Shown in pieces: positions 7,685 to 16,017 of a stretch of 64,000 bases of DNA. Position 1 is the first letter of the stretch; each line of letters starts with the position of its first letter. Below the pieces are notes generated by a model. It was not told where the DNA came from, made no database searches, and saw nothing but the letters and a program-made list of their open reading frames with translations. The position numbers and the translations under genes are program-made. Source of the DNA: CAJPPJ01 sp963536495. GTDB taxonomy: Bacteria > Bacillota_I > Bacilli_A > RF39 > UBA660. The stretch is from assembly GCA_963536495.1 (NCBI GenBank), contig CAUTAF010000008.1, positions 14,957 to 78,956 of the forward strand, in the 5' to 3' direction.

Positions 7685-8635
7685 TTACATCTTCCCTTTG
7701 AAGAAAAGATTACTTATATTGAAATCTTCAATAAATTTATTAAAATTATTATCTTCAACAGGAGTTGCTTTTTTATCCACAACAACGCTCACTTCACATT
7801 CATTGAATGTAAAAATTTCGTGTTTTTTTCCTAAATATACTAATTCCATTTTTTTATGTTCGTTATAAAAACTTAACATAGGGGGAGATACTCTTTTTAA
7901 AACATCTTCAAAATAATCTAATATTTTTTTCTCTACTTTCTTTTCTTTTTCAAGTATCTTTATAAGGTTTCTATAATGTAATGGTTTTTCGCCATACACA
8001 AGACAAGTTGCCATAAAGACTTCATTTAGTTTAATATTCTTTTTCTTTAAAAGAGTTTGTAAACTTCCTGAATAAAGCAATTTTATGATTTTATCTAAAT
8101 AATCAATGTATTTATCTACATTATATATTTTTGATAGGACTTCTTTTCTCATATCCTTTTTGATTTTTGATAATTCTTTTTCATCAGGATATGCCTCATT
8201 CACTTTTAATTCTATCATATTATTAAAACTTTGTACAAATTCTTCATCTAATTTAAGATTTTCTTTTAGAACATTTAATAAGAAATCATATTCTGCTTTG
8301 AAAAGCAAGTATAACATTCCAAAAGAAAAAATAAAATCATTCATTTTTTTGTTGTTTTCTTTGACTGTTAAATCAATTTCTCCTAATATAAAAGTTTGAA
8401 AAAACTCTTCCATTTCTTGATATGAATAAACATCAGGGATAAAATTGATTTTTACTACTTGTCCTAATTTTTTTATTTCTTCAAAAGATAAGTTTTCATC
8501 TATTTTTTTATTGTTATCTGTCATAACATTTATCGGTACATCTTGCTTTAACATATCTTGTTCTGAAATGTTCTTATTGGAGTTTTCTTTGATAATACTA
8601 TTTTTAACATTCTTAAACATCATCTTATTTTTCAC
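7685..8635 (-). CDS. Helical paralog 3 of the four-member family
   Basis: At 316 residues this is the longest member, with an extra N-terminal stretch of about 45 residues (Lys/Asn-rich, low complexity) before the shared KKLGQVVKINFIPDVYSY segment. The family core is present: LNEVFMATCLVYGEKPLHYR corresponds to LRSLGNIFCLIYNEREWHYR of paralog 1, and the C-terminus keeps HEIFTFNECEVSV. It has its own promoter at 8707-8736 and is probably the first gene of the five-gene operon running to 4997. Function unknown. Confidence 0.8.
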   Translation of the reverse strand: MKNKMMFKNVKNSIIKENSNKNISEQDMLKQDVPINVMTDNNKKIDENLSFEEIKKLGQVVKINFIPDVYSYQEMEEFFQTFILGEIDLTVKENNKKMNDFIFSFGMLYLLFKAEYDFLLNVLKENLKLDEEFVQSFNNMIELKVNEAYPDEKELSKIKKDMRKEVLSKIYNVDKYIDYLDKIIKLLYSGSLQTLLKKKNIKLNEVFMATCLVYGEKPLHYRNLIKILEKEKKVEKKILDYFEDVLKRVSPPMLSFYNEHKKMELVYLGKKHEIFTFNECEVSVVVDKKATPVEDNNFNKFIEDFNISNLFFKGKM

Positions 8636-8706
8636 ATTTTTTCATCTCCTTATTCATTTAATTTTCTGTATAATTTTTCTTTGTTTAATCTTCGTTTTAT
8701 ACTTAT

Positions 8707-8736
8707 ATTATACCATATAGAATGTATAATTGTCAA
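8707..8736 (-). promoter_or_regulatory. Promoter of the 8635-4997 operon
   Basis: Minus strand TTGACA (8731-8736), 18-bp spacer, extended -10 TGGTATAAT (core 8707-8712). It leaves a leader of about 65 nt before the ATG at 8635. The -35 is right next to the end of the upstream gene. Confidence 0.8.
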
Positions 8737-8750
8737 TTTGGAACTACCAA

Positions 8751-9545
8751 TTATACAGCAAGATAATCACGAACCATATCTATTGTTAATAAAACATCTT
8801 TACTAAATATTTGATACTCATTTCTACCTTTTTTAGCAAGTTTATATCTTTGTATTTCATTTAATTTTTCTATTTCTTTATATCCTATGTTTTTTATGAT
8901 ATTTTCTTTGAAAAAGTCAACTTTTTCTTTATTTACTTCAGGTAATTCAAGTGAAAATAATTCAAGTAAATTATCAAAATGGAAAGGTCTTTCAAAAGAA
9001 ATAAAACTAAACATATTTGTTAAGAATATAGTCTTTTCATCACTTTCTTTCACAAAATTATCTACACCTTTATCATAAGCTGTTTCTATAAGAGTTTTTA
9101 AATATCCAAAACAAGTATCTACATTGTAAGTTAAATCTAATAAATCTCTTAACATTTTCTTTTTTAATACTTCTAATTCTTTATCTGAACTAGCCATTTC
9201 ATTTAGAGCATTTTTAATGGCTTTCTCTAATACAAAGTGAAGTTTTATCTTTTTTCTAATAGATATTCCTGCTATTTTTTTGATGATTTTGTCATATATT
9301 TCTTTTCTTGCAACATATAAACTCATTAATAAGCTAAACATTGCATTGAAAAATTCTTGGTCTTCACTTGTTAAATTATTTCTTTCTTTCAATATGAAAT
9401 TATCTATAAAAATTCTTATTTCATTTATATCAAAACTTTCAGGAATACTAAAAAATAAATACCCTGATTTTTTTAATTCATCTATCTCTTTTAAGTGTTT
9501 TAAATCTTTTTCATTCATTTCTATAATGTCTTTCATAAAAATCAC
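8751..9545 (-). CDS. Helical paralog 4 of the four-member family
   Basis: The 264-residue product follows the family layout: KKSGYLFFSIPESFDINEIR near the start, a central helix bundle, FLTNMFSFISFERPFHFDNL (around 190-210) in place of IFCLIYNERE.HYR, and a short C-terminus YQIFSKDVLLTIDM. Of the four it is the most diverged and lacks the acidic tail. It is a separate transcription unit with its own consensus promoter at 9588. Role unknown; proximity to two VirD4-like degenerate proteins suggests a shared pathway. Confidence 0.8.
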   Translation of the reverse strand: MIFMKDIIEMNEKDLKHLKEIDELKKSGYLFFSIPESFDINEIRIFIDNFILKERNNLTSEDQEFFNAMFSLLMSLYVARKEIYDKIIKKIAGISIRKKIKLHFVLEKAIKNALNEMASSDKELEVLKKKMLRDLLDLTYNVDTCFGYLKTLIETAYDKGVDNFVKESDEKTIFLTNMFSFISFERPFHFDNLLELFSLELPEVNKEKVDFFKENIIKNIGYKEIEKLNEIQRYKLAKKGRNEYQIFSKDVLLTIDMVRDYLAV

Positions 9546-9587
9546 TCCTTATTTAAGTTAAAATGTTTTTTTTCTTTTGGTAGTTAT

Positions 9588-9616
9588 ATTATACCATAAT
9601 ATATATATTATGTCAA
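9588..9616 (-). promoter_or_regulatory. Perfect consensus promoter of the 8751 gene
   Basis: Minus strand TTGACA (9611-9616), 17-bp spacer, extended -10 TGGTATAAT (core 9588-9593). Confidence 0.85.
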
Positions 9617-9628
9617 TATAATAAAACA

Positions 9629-9650
9629 AAAAGGACAATAAAGTCCTTTT
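9629..9650 (-). terminator. Intrinsic terminator after the 9657 gene
   Basis: Stem AAAAGGAC / GTCCTTTT with loop AATAAA, 7 bp past the stop at 9657 and just upstream of the next promoter. It ends the 9657-14246 gene run. Confidence 0.75.
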
Positions 9651-9656
9651 ATTTTT

Positions 9657-10340
9657 TTAATCCTTTTCAAAAAAATAATTTTCAATTTCTATTTTAGTTT
9701 TTTCTTTTTCTTTAATCTTTTTTTCTTCTTTATCTTCTGCAACAACTTCTTTTAAAATTTCTTTTACATTACTTTTTAAAATCTTTTTCATATATTCTTC
9801 CTGTATTTCTTTTTGGACTTCCTTATTACTTAACATTTTTATATATAGTTTTCTAGGAGTTATGTTACCTGTTTTAATCCAATTTTTAAATGTTTCAAAA
9901 TCTTTAGAATAGTGTTTCTCAAATATTTCCTTATAGATTTCTTTTGTTTTTTCTTTGAAAAAACCTTTTTTTTCAAAAAAATCAAGTATTTCTTGATTTT
10001 CAGAAAAACCACTTTTTCCCATTATTTCATTTAGTGTTTCTTCTATTATTTCTTTCATCTTCTCTTTTGGAAATACAAAATTAAGTATTTGTAAAAATAA
10101 ATATGTAATTAAAACTATTCCTAAGAACAAAATACAAAGTATTAAAAGTGTAACTTCCATTTTTCCAACTTCTAATGGAAGTTTTTCAAAAGGAACTTCA
10201 ACCAAAAGCTGGTGTGCTTTTCTTAATTGAAATAAAACAGCAAAAGCAATTAGTGAAAATTTAATAATTGGAATTATTGGGAATAAAGGAATAATTTTCC
10301 AGTATATTATTTCTCTTTTAAAATTTATCATTTTTTTCAT
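9657..10340 (-). CDS. Two-TM protein with cytoplasmic helical domain, family B copy 1
   Basis: The 227-residue product has hydrophobic segments near residues 14-38 and 63-90 and a soluble helical domain. The signature EIFEKHYSKDFETFKNWIKT ... ITPRKLYIKMLSNKEVQKEI is shared with the products at 10354 and 11049 and, in part, at 51147. The C-terminus is a Lys/Glu-rich helix. It is last in a tight three-paralog run and precedes a terminator. No known family; the layout suggests an inner-membrane protein with a cytoplasmic interaction domain. Confidence 0.8.
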   Translation of the reverse strand: MKKMINFKREIIYWKIIPLFPIIPIIKFSLIAFAVLFQLRKAHQLLVEVPFEKLPLEVGKMEVTLLILCILFLGIVLITYLFLQILNFVFPKEKMKEIIEETLNEIMGKSGFSENQEILDFFEKKGFFKEKTKEIYKEIFEKHYSKDFETFKNWIKTGNITPRKLYIKMLSNKEVQKEIQEEYMKKILKSNVKEILKEVVAEDKEEKKIKEKEKTKIEIENYFFEKD

Positions 10341-10353
10341 ATTTTTTCTCCTT

Positions 10354-11034
10354 TTATTTTAAGTTGTTTTTAGTAAAATAACTTTCTATCTTTTCTTTTA
10401 TTTCACTTTTTATTTTTATTATTTCTTTGTTTTTTTCTTCTATTTCTTTTTCTTTTTTTATTTTTATTTGCTCCTCTATTTTTTCATCTTTAGATTTTTG
10501 AGAAATAACAACAATGCTTTTTTTAATTATCTTTTCAATTATATCTTTTTGTAATTCTTTATTTTCTAATAACTTTATATATAGTTCTTTTATAGTTATT
10601 TCTTGCCATTTTATCCATTGTTTGAAATCTTTTTCATCTTTTCTATAATATTTTTCAAAACATTCTTCAAATTCTTCTTTATATTCTTCAGGATAAAATA
10701 TTTTTGAAAATGTATTTAAAACATCTTCTTCAACATCAAAGTCTTCTTTTAATTTTATATATATTTCTCTCAAATGTTTTGGATATATATAATTAACAGT
10801 TTTTAAACTGATATAAAGAAAAGATATATAACCTATAAGAAAATATAATAAATGTTTTGTATACACTATAAATTTAACATCTCTATCAAAATATATAATG
10901 CTAAAATTTACTATAAAAGGAATTAAAAAAAGAATAGCTATATTGAAATTCAATATATTTTGTAATATATGAAAGTTTTTTTTAAGTTCTTTTATTTCTT
11001 TTTCAAAGTCAAATATTTCTTTATTCATTTTCAA
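10354..11034 (-). CDS. Two-TM protein, family B copy 2
   Basis: The 226-residue product has TM segments near residues 25-47 and 60-82. It carries the family signature FYPEEYKEEFEECFEKYYRK followed by DFKQWIKWQEITIKELYIKL. The tail from about residue 185 is a long charged helix, a likely coiled coil. Only 13-14 bp separate it from the paralogs on either side, so the three were probably produced by tandem duplication and are translated together. Function unknown. Confidence 0.8.
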   Translation of the reverse strand: MKMNKEIFDFEKEIKELKKNFHILQNILNFNIAILFLIPFIVNFSIIYFDRDVKFIVYTKHLLYFLIGYISFLYISLKTVNYIYPKHLREIYIKLKEDFDVEEDVLNTFSKIFYPEEYKEEFEECFEKYYRKDEKDFKQWIKWQEITIKELYIKLLENKELQKDIIEKIIKKSIVVISQKSKDEKIEEQIKIKKEKEIEEKNKEIIKIKSEIKEKIESYFTKNNLK

Positions 11035-11048
11035 TCAATCACCTTTTT

Positions 11049-11738
11049 TTAATTCTCTCCAAAATTCTGTCCAAAATATTCTTCCATCTCTTTTTTTATC
11101 TTATTTGTTTGGATTTCTAATTTTCTTTTTTTATTTTCTTCTTTTATCTCACTTATAACTTTTACTTCATTTTCTTTAGCAATTTTTAAAGTATTCTTTT
11201 TTAAAATTTCTTCAAATATTTCTTTTTGTAAAGCCTTATTCCCTAATAATTTGGCATAAAGTTTTTTCCTTGTTATTTGCTTATGATAAATCCAATCTTC
11301 AAATTTTTCTTTATCTTTTTCATAAAATTTTTTAAAATATTTTCTAAACTCTTCTTTATAATCTTCAGGATATAAATATTGTTCAAAATAATTAAAAATA
11401 CTCATATAATATCCATAAGTTTTAGAAGTTTTTTCAAATTTAGCAACCATTTTTTTACTATAAGAATTATGTACTAAAAAGTAAGAAAATAAAAAATAAA
11501 TTAAATTTAATAAAACTATATAAAGAAAATTTTTAAAGTCTTGAGAAAAACTTGTTTCAGCTTTTAAATTAACTAGAAATAAACATATTCCAATAAAAAA
11601 GATTGCTATTTCAAAAATCCAGTTGTATTCTTTAAAAAAGATTAAAAACTTCTCAAAATAATTATTTTCTCTATTAAAGTATTTTATTTCTTTTTCAAAG
11701 TCAATTAAATCCTTTTTCAAAAAATCATCTCCATTCAT
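11049..11738 (-). CDS. Two-TM protein, family B copy 3
   Basis: The 229-residue product has TM segments near residues 35-57 and 70-92. The signature YPEDYKEEFRKYFKKFYEKD then EDWIYHKQITRKKLYAKLLG is very close to copy 2. Its start overlaps the end of the dUTPase-like gene by 14 bp, indicating translational coupling with it. Role unknown. Confidence 0.8.
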   Translation of the reverse strand: MNGDDFLKKDLIDFEKEIKYFNRENNYFEKFLIFFKEYNWIFEIAIFFIGICLFLVNLKAETSFSQDFKNFLYIVLLNLIYFLFSYFLVHNSYSKKMVAKFEKTSKTYGYYMSIFNYFEQYLYPEDYKEEFRKYFKKFYEKDKEKFEDWIYHKQITRKKLYAKLLGNKALQKEIFEEILKKNTLKIAKENEVKVISEIKEENKKRKLEIQTNKIKKEMEEYFGQNFGEN

Positions 11739-12303
11739 TACCTATTCTCTTTATATTCTTTTTCCACTTTCTATAATAGCTTTCTAAAATTTGTTCTTCT
11801 GTATAACCATATAGGAATGTAAAATGTCCTAATAATCTCATTATGTATTGTATATCAAGTCTTCTTTTTGCGACTTCTTCTGTTAAATCTAAATATAAGT
11901 CTTTCTTATCATCTGTTAGTCCACAATCACCTATAAAGAACTCTTTATTCAATATTAGTAAGACATCTTTCTTTTCTTCTTTAGTCTTATTACTAAATAT
12001 ATCCAAGCCATTAGTATAAAGATAATTTATCATTTGTGAGAAGAAAAAATATACATCAGTCAATTCTTCTAACATCATTTTTTCATCTATTTCTTTTTCT
12101 TTCCAAGTCTTGTGGCTTTCAGGCGTTTCTTCGTCAAATTCAACAAGTTCTGCTAAAAGTGATTTTTTAATATCCCTTAAATCTCTTACTCTTACATTGT
12201 TTATATTATCATCTAAATAGGCTTGATAGAAAAGCATTTCTACAAAGTTTTCAGGTGCTTTATTAATATCTATATTATTTGTTAAAAAAGTAAAATTTCT
12301 CAT
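11725..12303 (-). CDS. Dimeric dUTPase / MazG-like all-alpha NTP pyrophosphatase
   Basis: The 192-residue product has the metal-binding pattern of the all-alpha NTP-PPase superfamily. It shows ELVEFDE (E52, E55, E58), then the HKTWKEKEIDE loop typical of dimeric dUTPases, then LEELTDVYFFFSQMINYL (E79, E80, D83). Such enzymes hydrolyse dUTP or related nucleotides to the monophosphate and pyrophosphate, keeping uracil out of DNA, and are common on phages and large plasmids. The superfamily call is firm; dUTP as the substrate is inferred. It starts 1 bp after the upstream gene ends. Confidence 0.75.
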   Translation of the reverse strand: MRNFTFLTNNIDINKAPENFVEMLFYQAYLDDNINNVRVRDLRDIKKSLLAELVEFDEETPESHKTWKEKEIDEKMMLEELTDVYFFFSQMINYLYTNGLDIFSNKTKEEKKDVLLILNKEFFIGDCGLTDDKKDLYLDLTEEVAKRRLDIQYIMRLLGHFTFLYGYTEEQILESYYRKWKKNIKRIGNEWR

Positions 12304-12825
12304 TTATTTCTCCTTTGCTACGAATATTTTTTTTAAAATATTATTCTTCTTTTTAGTATTTATTGGAAATTCTTTAAAGTTATTTTCTAATAAAATTTGG
12401 ACAAATTCATCTTTTGTTATTTCTTTTTTCTTTTCATTTTCTTTCATAGAATAGAATTTAATATCATATTCTAAATAATAGCCTAAATGTAATAAAAGTC
12501 CTGTATTTAATTTTTCTTTAAACTCATTATCTTCTATTGAAATTTCGATTAAATCATCTATTTCTATACTTTTTAAAAACACACATTTTTCTTTATAAAG
12601 AATATCATTTTTATTATCTCTTATATAAGGATTAGCTTTAAAGATTTCATCTATCTTTTCTGAATTTTCAATAGGAATTACCCCTAAGATTTCATTAGGG
12701 TGTTTTGAAACAAAAAGGATTTCTTTTAAACTATTCCTTTCAAATAGTTTTGTACTTACTTCAATTTCTAAAACTTTTTCCTGATTTGAATAGTATCTAT
12801 TATATCCCAATCTATATAAACTCAT
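12304..12825 (-). CDS. YRLGY-start family protein, copy 1
   Basis: The 173-residue product begins MSLYRLGYNRYY and ends with ITKDEFVQILLENNFKEF. The same opening and ending occur in the products at 13716 (FHRIGLRY ... ITEEEFKSLLKNNNF) and 16134 (FYRLGYVD ... ITKEEFENIIIKNSKVF). The middle is a mixed alpha/beta domain without a motif I know. Directly abuts the dUTPase-like gene. Function unknown. Confidence 0.8.
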   Translation of the reverse strand: MSLYRLGYNRYYSNQEKVLEIEVSTKLFERNSLKEILFVSKHPNEILGVIPIENSEKIDEIFKANPYIRDNKNDILYKEKCVFLKSIEIDDLIEISIEDNEFKEKLNTGLLLHLGYYLEYDIKFYSMKENEKKKEITKDEFVQILLENNFKEFPINTKKKNNILKKIFVAKEK

Positions 12826-12845
12826 TTTTTCCCCTTTCTGTCTGA

Positions 12846-12904
12846 TTTACGACTGATTTTTCAAATAATTTTTAAAAGGTTTTCATCTGATTTTCAGTCG
12901 TAAA
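12846..12904 (-). repeat. Inverted repeat in the 12304 gene leader
   Basis: TTTACGACTGA at 12846-12856 pairs perfectly with its complement at 12894-12904 across a 37-nt loop. It fills the gap between the 12921 gene and the 12304 start and has no U-run, so it looks like a leader structure or operator rather than a terminator. Confidence 0.55.
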
Positions 12905-12920
12905 TTATTATTTTAAATTA

Positions 12921-13268
12921 TTATCTAAATCTTTTTAATGCTTTGTTTTCTCTTAAAATAGACATATATCTGGTGTTATAATCAGTAGTTTTAAGATATT
13001 CTTTTGTAATGTCTTTTTCTAAAACTTTCTTTATTTCATCTACTTCATTTTCATCTATTCTATAACATTCATATTTTGACAAACTTTTATCAAGTTCCAT
13101 TCCATTTTTTATGCCATATAAATTAAATCTATGTTCATCACTTCCCAAATGATAAATTATTGGCATACAATCATTATTTAAAGACAAGTTTTTCTTATAG
13201 ATTATTTTATCTCTGTCGTTCATTAATCTAAATGCAAAAATTTCCTCAACTAAAAATATTTTAAACAT
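12921..13268 (-). CDS. Small protein of a tandem pair (LVEEIFAFR family), copy 1
   Basis: The 115-residue product shares its start with the next gene upstream: FLVEEIFAFRLMNDRDKIIY and KKNLSL align with LLEEVFAFRNEENEIVY and KKNLSL. The rest is charged and helical. It is a tandem duplicate 26 bp downstream of copy 2. No known family or catalytic motif. Confidence 0.75.
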   Translation of the reverse strand: MFKIFLVEEIFAFRLMNDRDKIIYKKNLSLNNDCMPIIYHLGSDEHRFNLYGIKNGMELDKSLSKYECYRIDENEVDEIKKVLEKDITKEYLKTTDYNTRYMSILRENKALKRFR

Positions 13269-13294
13269 TTTCCCACCTTTTTTATATTAGAAAT

Positions 13295-13675
13295 TCACTT
13301 AACATCTTTTTCATTTTTTTTCTTAGCAAATATCTTATTTTTTAAAAGCAAATCCATAACATTAGTGTTCTTATCAGATTTTTCTAAATATTTTCTTAAA
13401 ATCTCACTTCTTTCTTTGAATAGATTTCTTAAAATTTTTTCTTGTTTTTTAGTTATATCCCAAATTTCATATCTACTTTCTTCTTCGACAATTCTTAATT
13501 CTTTATATTTAAGTATGTATTTTTCAGCATTTTGTTTTAGAATTGGCTTTAATATTTTATCATCTAAAAGCGATAAATTTTTCTTATAAACTATTTCATT
13601 TTCTTCATTCCTAAAAGCAAAAACTTCTTCTAATAAAATAGTCTTATTGTTTTTTCTACCTTTTTCAGTTGTCAT
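13295..13675 (-). CDS. Small protein of a tandem pair (LVEEIFAFR family), copy 2
   Basis: A 126-residue product beginning MTTEKGRKNNKTILLEEVFA. The conserved N-terminal third matches the 12921 product, while the C-terminal half (a helix around ILRNLFKERSEILRKYLEK and a Lys-rich end) is more diverged. Small gaps on both sides place it in the same transcript as 13716 and 12921. Function unknown. Confidence 0.75.
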   Translation of the reverse strand: MTTEKGRKNNKTILLEEVFAFRNEENEIVYKKNLSLLDDKILKPILKQNAEKYILKYKELRIVEEESRYEIWDITKKQEKILRNLFKERSEILRKYLEKSDKNTNVMDLLLKNKIFAKKKNEKDVK

Positions 13676-13715
13676 TTTTTTCTACCCCTTTTAACAATTT
13701 CAACCAAAACCTTAT

Positions 13716-14246
13716 TTAACAAAATAAACCACATTTTTCAGTACGCATTAGCGTCAAATTATCATCTTCCATAAAGTTATTATTTTTCAAAAGACTTTTA
13801 AATTCTTCCTCAGTTATTTGTTCATCTTCTGTTATTTTAGCCTTTGTATTCATAATTTCTTTTTCATCAACTATAATAGTTTTCATATATTCTGTTACTT
13901 CAAATTCAAATCTATATCCAAATCTTTTTAATTCTTCATTTTTTATATTAATTTTTATTTGCTTGTTTTTATATTCTCCTTTTATATAATCTGTTATAAA
14001 AAATACTTTTTCAACCTCAAAATCTGAATTTTCTAATTCATTATCTAACTTATCAAAATATCTCAAAACAGTTATAGTAGTTTTTTCTTTTTCCTTATTT
14101 CTAAAAACAATTTCTTTACCTGTTTTTTCATCAAAGATTTTTAAAATTACAAGAAAACTTACAGCTGGAATATCTCCAAATTTTAAATCTTTACTAAAAA
14201 ATTGATTTATTTTATATCTAAGTCCTATTCTATGAAATTTTTCCAT
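13716..14246 (-). CDS. YRLGY-start family protein, copy 2
   Basis: The 176-residue product begins MEKFHRIGLRYKINQFF and ends with ITEEEFKSLLKNNNFMEDDN, the bracketing motifs of this three-member family. The central part reads like a beta-rich domain (KIFDEKTGKEIVFRNKEKEK). It has a short Cys-containing tail (KCGLFC) that the other copies lack. Function unknown. Confidence 0.8.
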   Translation of the reverse strand: MEKFHRIGLRYKINQFFSKDLKFGDIPAVSFLVILKIFDEKTGKEIVFRNKEKEKTTITVLRYFDKLDNELENSDFEVEKVFFITDYIKGEYKNKQIKINIKNEELKRFGYRFEFEVTEYMKTIIVDEKEIMNTKAKITEDEQITEEEFKSLLKNNNFMEDDNLTLMRTEKCGLFC

Positions 14247-14275
14247 ATTTTTCTCCTTTTTTTATAAATTAATAG

Positions 14276-14306
14276 TGCAACGCCCTAACAAAAGAGCGTT
14301 ACACTT
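14276..14306 (-). terminator. Hairpin between the YopX gene and the 13716 gene
   Basis: AGTGTAACGC pairs with GCGTTGCACT (one G-U pair) around a loop of about 12 nt, just after the YopX stop. There is only a weak T-rich tail, so it may be a leaky terminator. Confidence 0.45.
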
Positions 14307-14315
14307 CAAATAAAA

Positions 14316-14702
14316 CTAGCAACACATTTTTTTATAAAAATCTTTGTTTTCAAATTTATTTCCCATTATTTCACAAATCCCACTATCTAAATAATAAGAA
14401 ATTTCTTCTTCTTTTTCTTCAATGTTATTCATAGGTAGCATTATAAAACATTCTTTATCAAGTTCTATTTCATATAGACTTTCATTCATTTTAACAATAT
14501 CTCCGACAGCGATTTCTTTTCCTTTAGTATCTATGAAAGCACTATATTCGCATAAAGCTATATTACTAAATCTTTCTTTGATACTGTTAGATTGTTTGTC
14601 TAAATACTCTATAACACTTTCACCAAAATTTATGCTTTGTATTTCTATTAATCTAAAATCTTCTCCTTTTAAAAACGCCTTGAACTTTTTATCTAAAAAC
14701 AT
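14316..14702 (-). CDS. YopX-family protein
   Basis: The 128-residue product carries the YopX signature: FIDTKGKEIAVGDIVKMN (around 55-73) and the C-terminal block ICEIMGNKFENKDFYKK, equivalent to the usual 'GNiyEnpeLl'. YopX proteins are small, phage- and plasmid-borne proteins of unknown biochemical function. It is transcribed from 14900 with a leader of about 190 nt, unusually long for this window. The ending KKMCC is unusual. Confidence 0.85.
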   Translation of the reverse strand: MFLDKKFKAFLKGEDFRLIEIQSINFGESVIEYLDKQSNSIKERFSNIALCEYSAFIDTKGKEIAVGDIVKMNESLYEIELDKECFIMLPMNNIEEKEEEISYYLDSGICEIMGNKFENKDFYKKMCC

Positions 14703-14756
14703 AACTTTCGCTCCTTTAAGATTTTATTTGTATTTTTTTTAAGTTATGTTTTTAAT

Positions 14757-14795
14757 TTAAGTTTTTTCAAAATTTTTTCGTTTTAATTTTTTCAT
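14757..14795 (-). other. Possible 12-codon leader peptide in the YopX 5' UTR
   Basis: ATG at 14795 has an AAAAGGAG site 9 nt upstream and reads MKKLKRKNFEKT before a stop. This gap (14703-15067) otherwise holds only the YopX promoter and AT-rich sequence, with no larger ORF. The peptide is too short to be sure of. Confidence 0.3.
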
Positions 14796-14899
14796 ATTTT
14801 TCATCTCCTTTTCACATTAATTTTCAAATGAGTTTTTTTGTATAATTTTAACCTTTTCCTTTTAAAATCAATGTTTTTATCACTTTGATTTATGTTTAT

Positions 14900-14928
14900 A
14901 TTATACCATATAAAGCATAAAAAATCAA
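14900..14928 (-). promoter_or_regulatory. Promoter of the YopX gene
   Basis: Minus strand TTGATT (14923-14928), 17-bp spacer, extended -10 TGGTATAAT (core 14900-14905). Confidence 0.75.
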
Positions 14929-15067
14929 TGTTTTTTAAAGAAGATTAAGGAGTTTAAATTATATGTTTTATATATTTTATATTTATTTGATATATAATAT
15001 TTTTTTAGTTTTTAATTTTTGGTTTCGATTTCTTAGAACTGTATTTCTTAAAAAATTGAACTATATT

Positions 15068-15841
15068 TTATAATTCTCTTGTACAAGTTTCAAAATATTC
15101 ATTTTGAAATATAAATGGAGAATGTGTCATTGTAACTATAAGACTACATTTTCCACTTTTTACAATACTTGGTATTAATTCTTTTCGCCAATTTATATTC
15201 AGTGATATTTCAGGTTCATCTATTAGTAAAATTATATCTTTTTTGCCTTTAAAATATAGCTTTGAAAAGATAGAAAGTATTTCTTTTTCTCCTTTTGATA
15301 ACTCATTATCTTTTATAAGACTATCTTTATCTAAAATTTCTATTTCTATTTTTTTAGAATTTAAAATTTTACTCATATATTTTTTAGTTTTTAAAGTCTT
15401 GTTATACAAGAAATTTTCGCATATTTTTATAAATTCTTCAACATCTTTTTCTATTTCTAAATCTTCAATTATAAAATCAAATTCAGGTTGACGACAATCA
15501 GATAAGAACAATACTTTTTCTTTAATTTTATATTTATTTAATAACTTCTTTAAATTAGAAATTCCATTATCTCTTCCTAAATCAGAATTAAAAAAATCTT
15601 CTTTTTTAATTATTACAACATCTTCATTTTTAAATTTAATATGAAGTTCTTTAAAATCTATATTATAGATAGATAGTAAGTTATCTGTAAATATTCCTTT
15701 TAGAATTTTAAGAGTAATTGTTTTTCCACAACCATTTTCTCCAACATAAATATTAACTAAATTCTTTAAATCAATCATTACATCTCTTTTGTTAAAAAGT
15801 CCTATTATATTTATATATTCAACATTTATTTTATTTTCCAT
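15068..15841 (-). CDS. ABC/OLD-type AAA ATPase
   Basis: The 257-residue product is an ABC-superfamily ATPase head of the AAA_15/AAA_21 (RecF/OLD-like) kind. It has Walker A GENGCGKT (34-41), a signature-like LSKGEKEILSIFSK (181-194), Walker B IILLIDEPEISL (203-214) and the switch histidine in THSPFIF (H240). It lacks an appended TOPRIM or HNH nuclease domain. Such stand-alone ATPases often pair with an effector in defence systems, but no nuclease is adjacent: upstream is a 50-aa ORF that overlaps it by 11 bp. The ATPase activity is well supported; a defence role is only a guess. Confidence 0.85.
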   Translation of the reverse strand: MENKINVEYINIIGLFNKRDVMIDLKNLVNIYVGENGCGKTITLKILKGIFTDNLLSIYNIDFKELHIKFKNEDVVIIKKEDFFNSDLGRDNGISNLKKLLNKYKIKEKVLFLSDCRQPEFDFIIEDLEIEKDVEEFIKICENFLYNKTLKTKKYMSKILNSKKIEIEILDKDSLIKDNELSKGEKEILSIFSKLYFKGKKDIILLIDEPEISLNINWRKELIPSIVKSGKCSLIVTMTHSPFIFQNEYFETCTREL

Positions 15842-15983
15842 TATCTACAATCACACCACCTTTATTTTTAGCAACACTTTTTATATCCTTAATTCCACAA
15901 TCTTTTAAAATTTCTTTTAATTCATTCCTGTCTAATTCTTTTATGTCTTTTTTATATAATTTTTTCAATTTTCTTTTATTCAT
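15831..15983 (-). CDS. Small ORF (50 aa) coupled to the AAA ATPase gene
   Basis: Reads MNKRKLKKLYKKDIKELD ... and ends GGVIVDNGK, overlapping the ATPase start by 11 bp (ATGGAAAATAA). It has an AAAGGA ribosome binding site and is the first ORF after the 16018 promoter. The N-terminus is very basic and the middle (LKEILKDCGIKDIKSV) a short helical hairpin. Its place and coupling suggest a partner peptide or small regulator of the ATPase. No family recognised. Confidence 0.65.
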   Translation of the reverse strand: MNKRKLKKLYKKDIKELDRNELKEILKDCGIKDIKSVAKNKGGVIVDNGK

Positions 15984-16017
15984 TATTTATTCCTTTCTTT
16001 TGATATTTTACATCTAT

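Noticed and set aside
9629..9650. GGACAATAAAGTCC as a fourth copy of the promoter palindrome
   Set aside because: It fits an intrinsic terminator with U-run after the 9657 gene and is not at the 7-bp distance from the -35.
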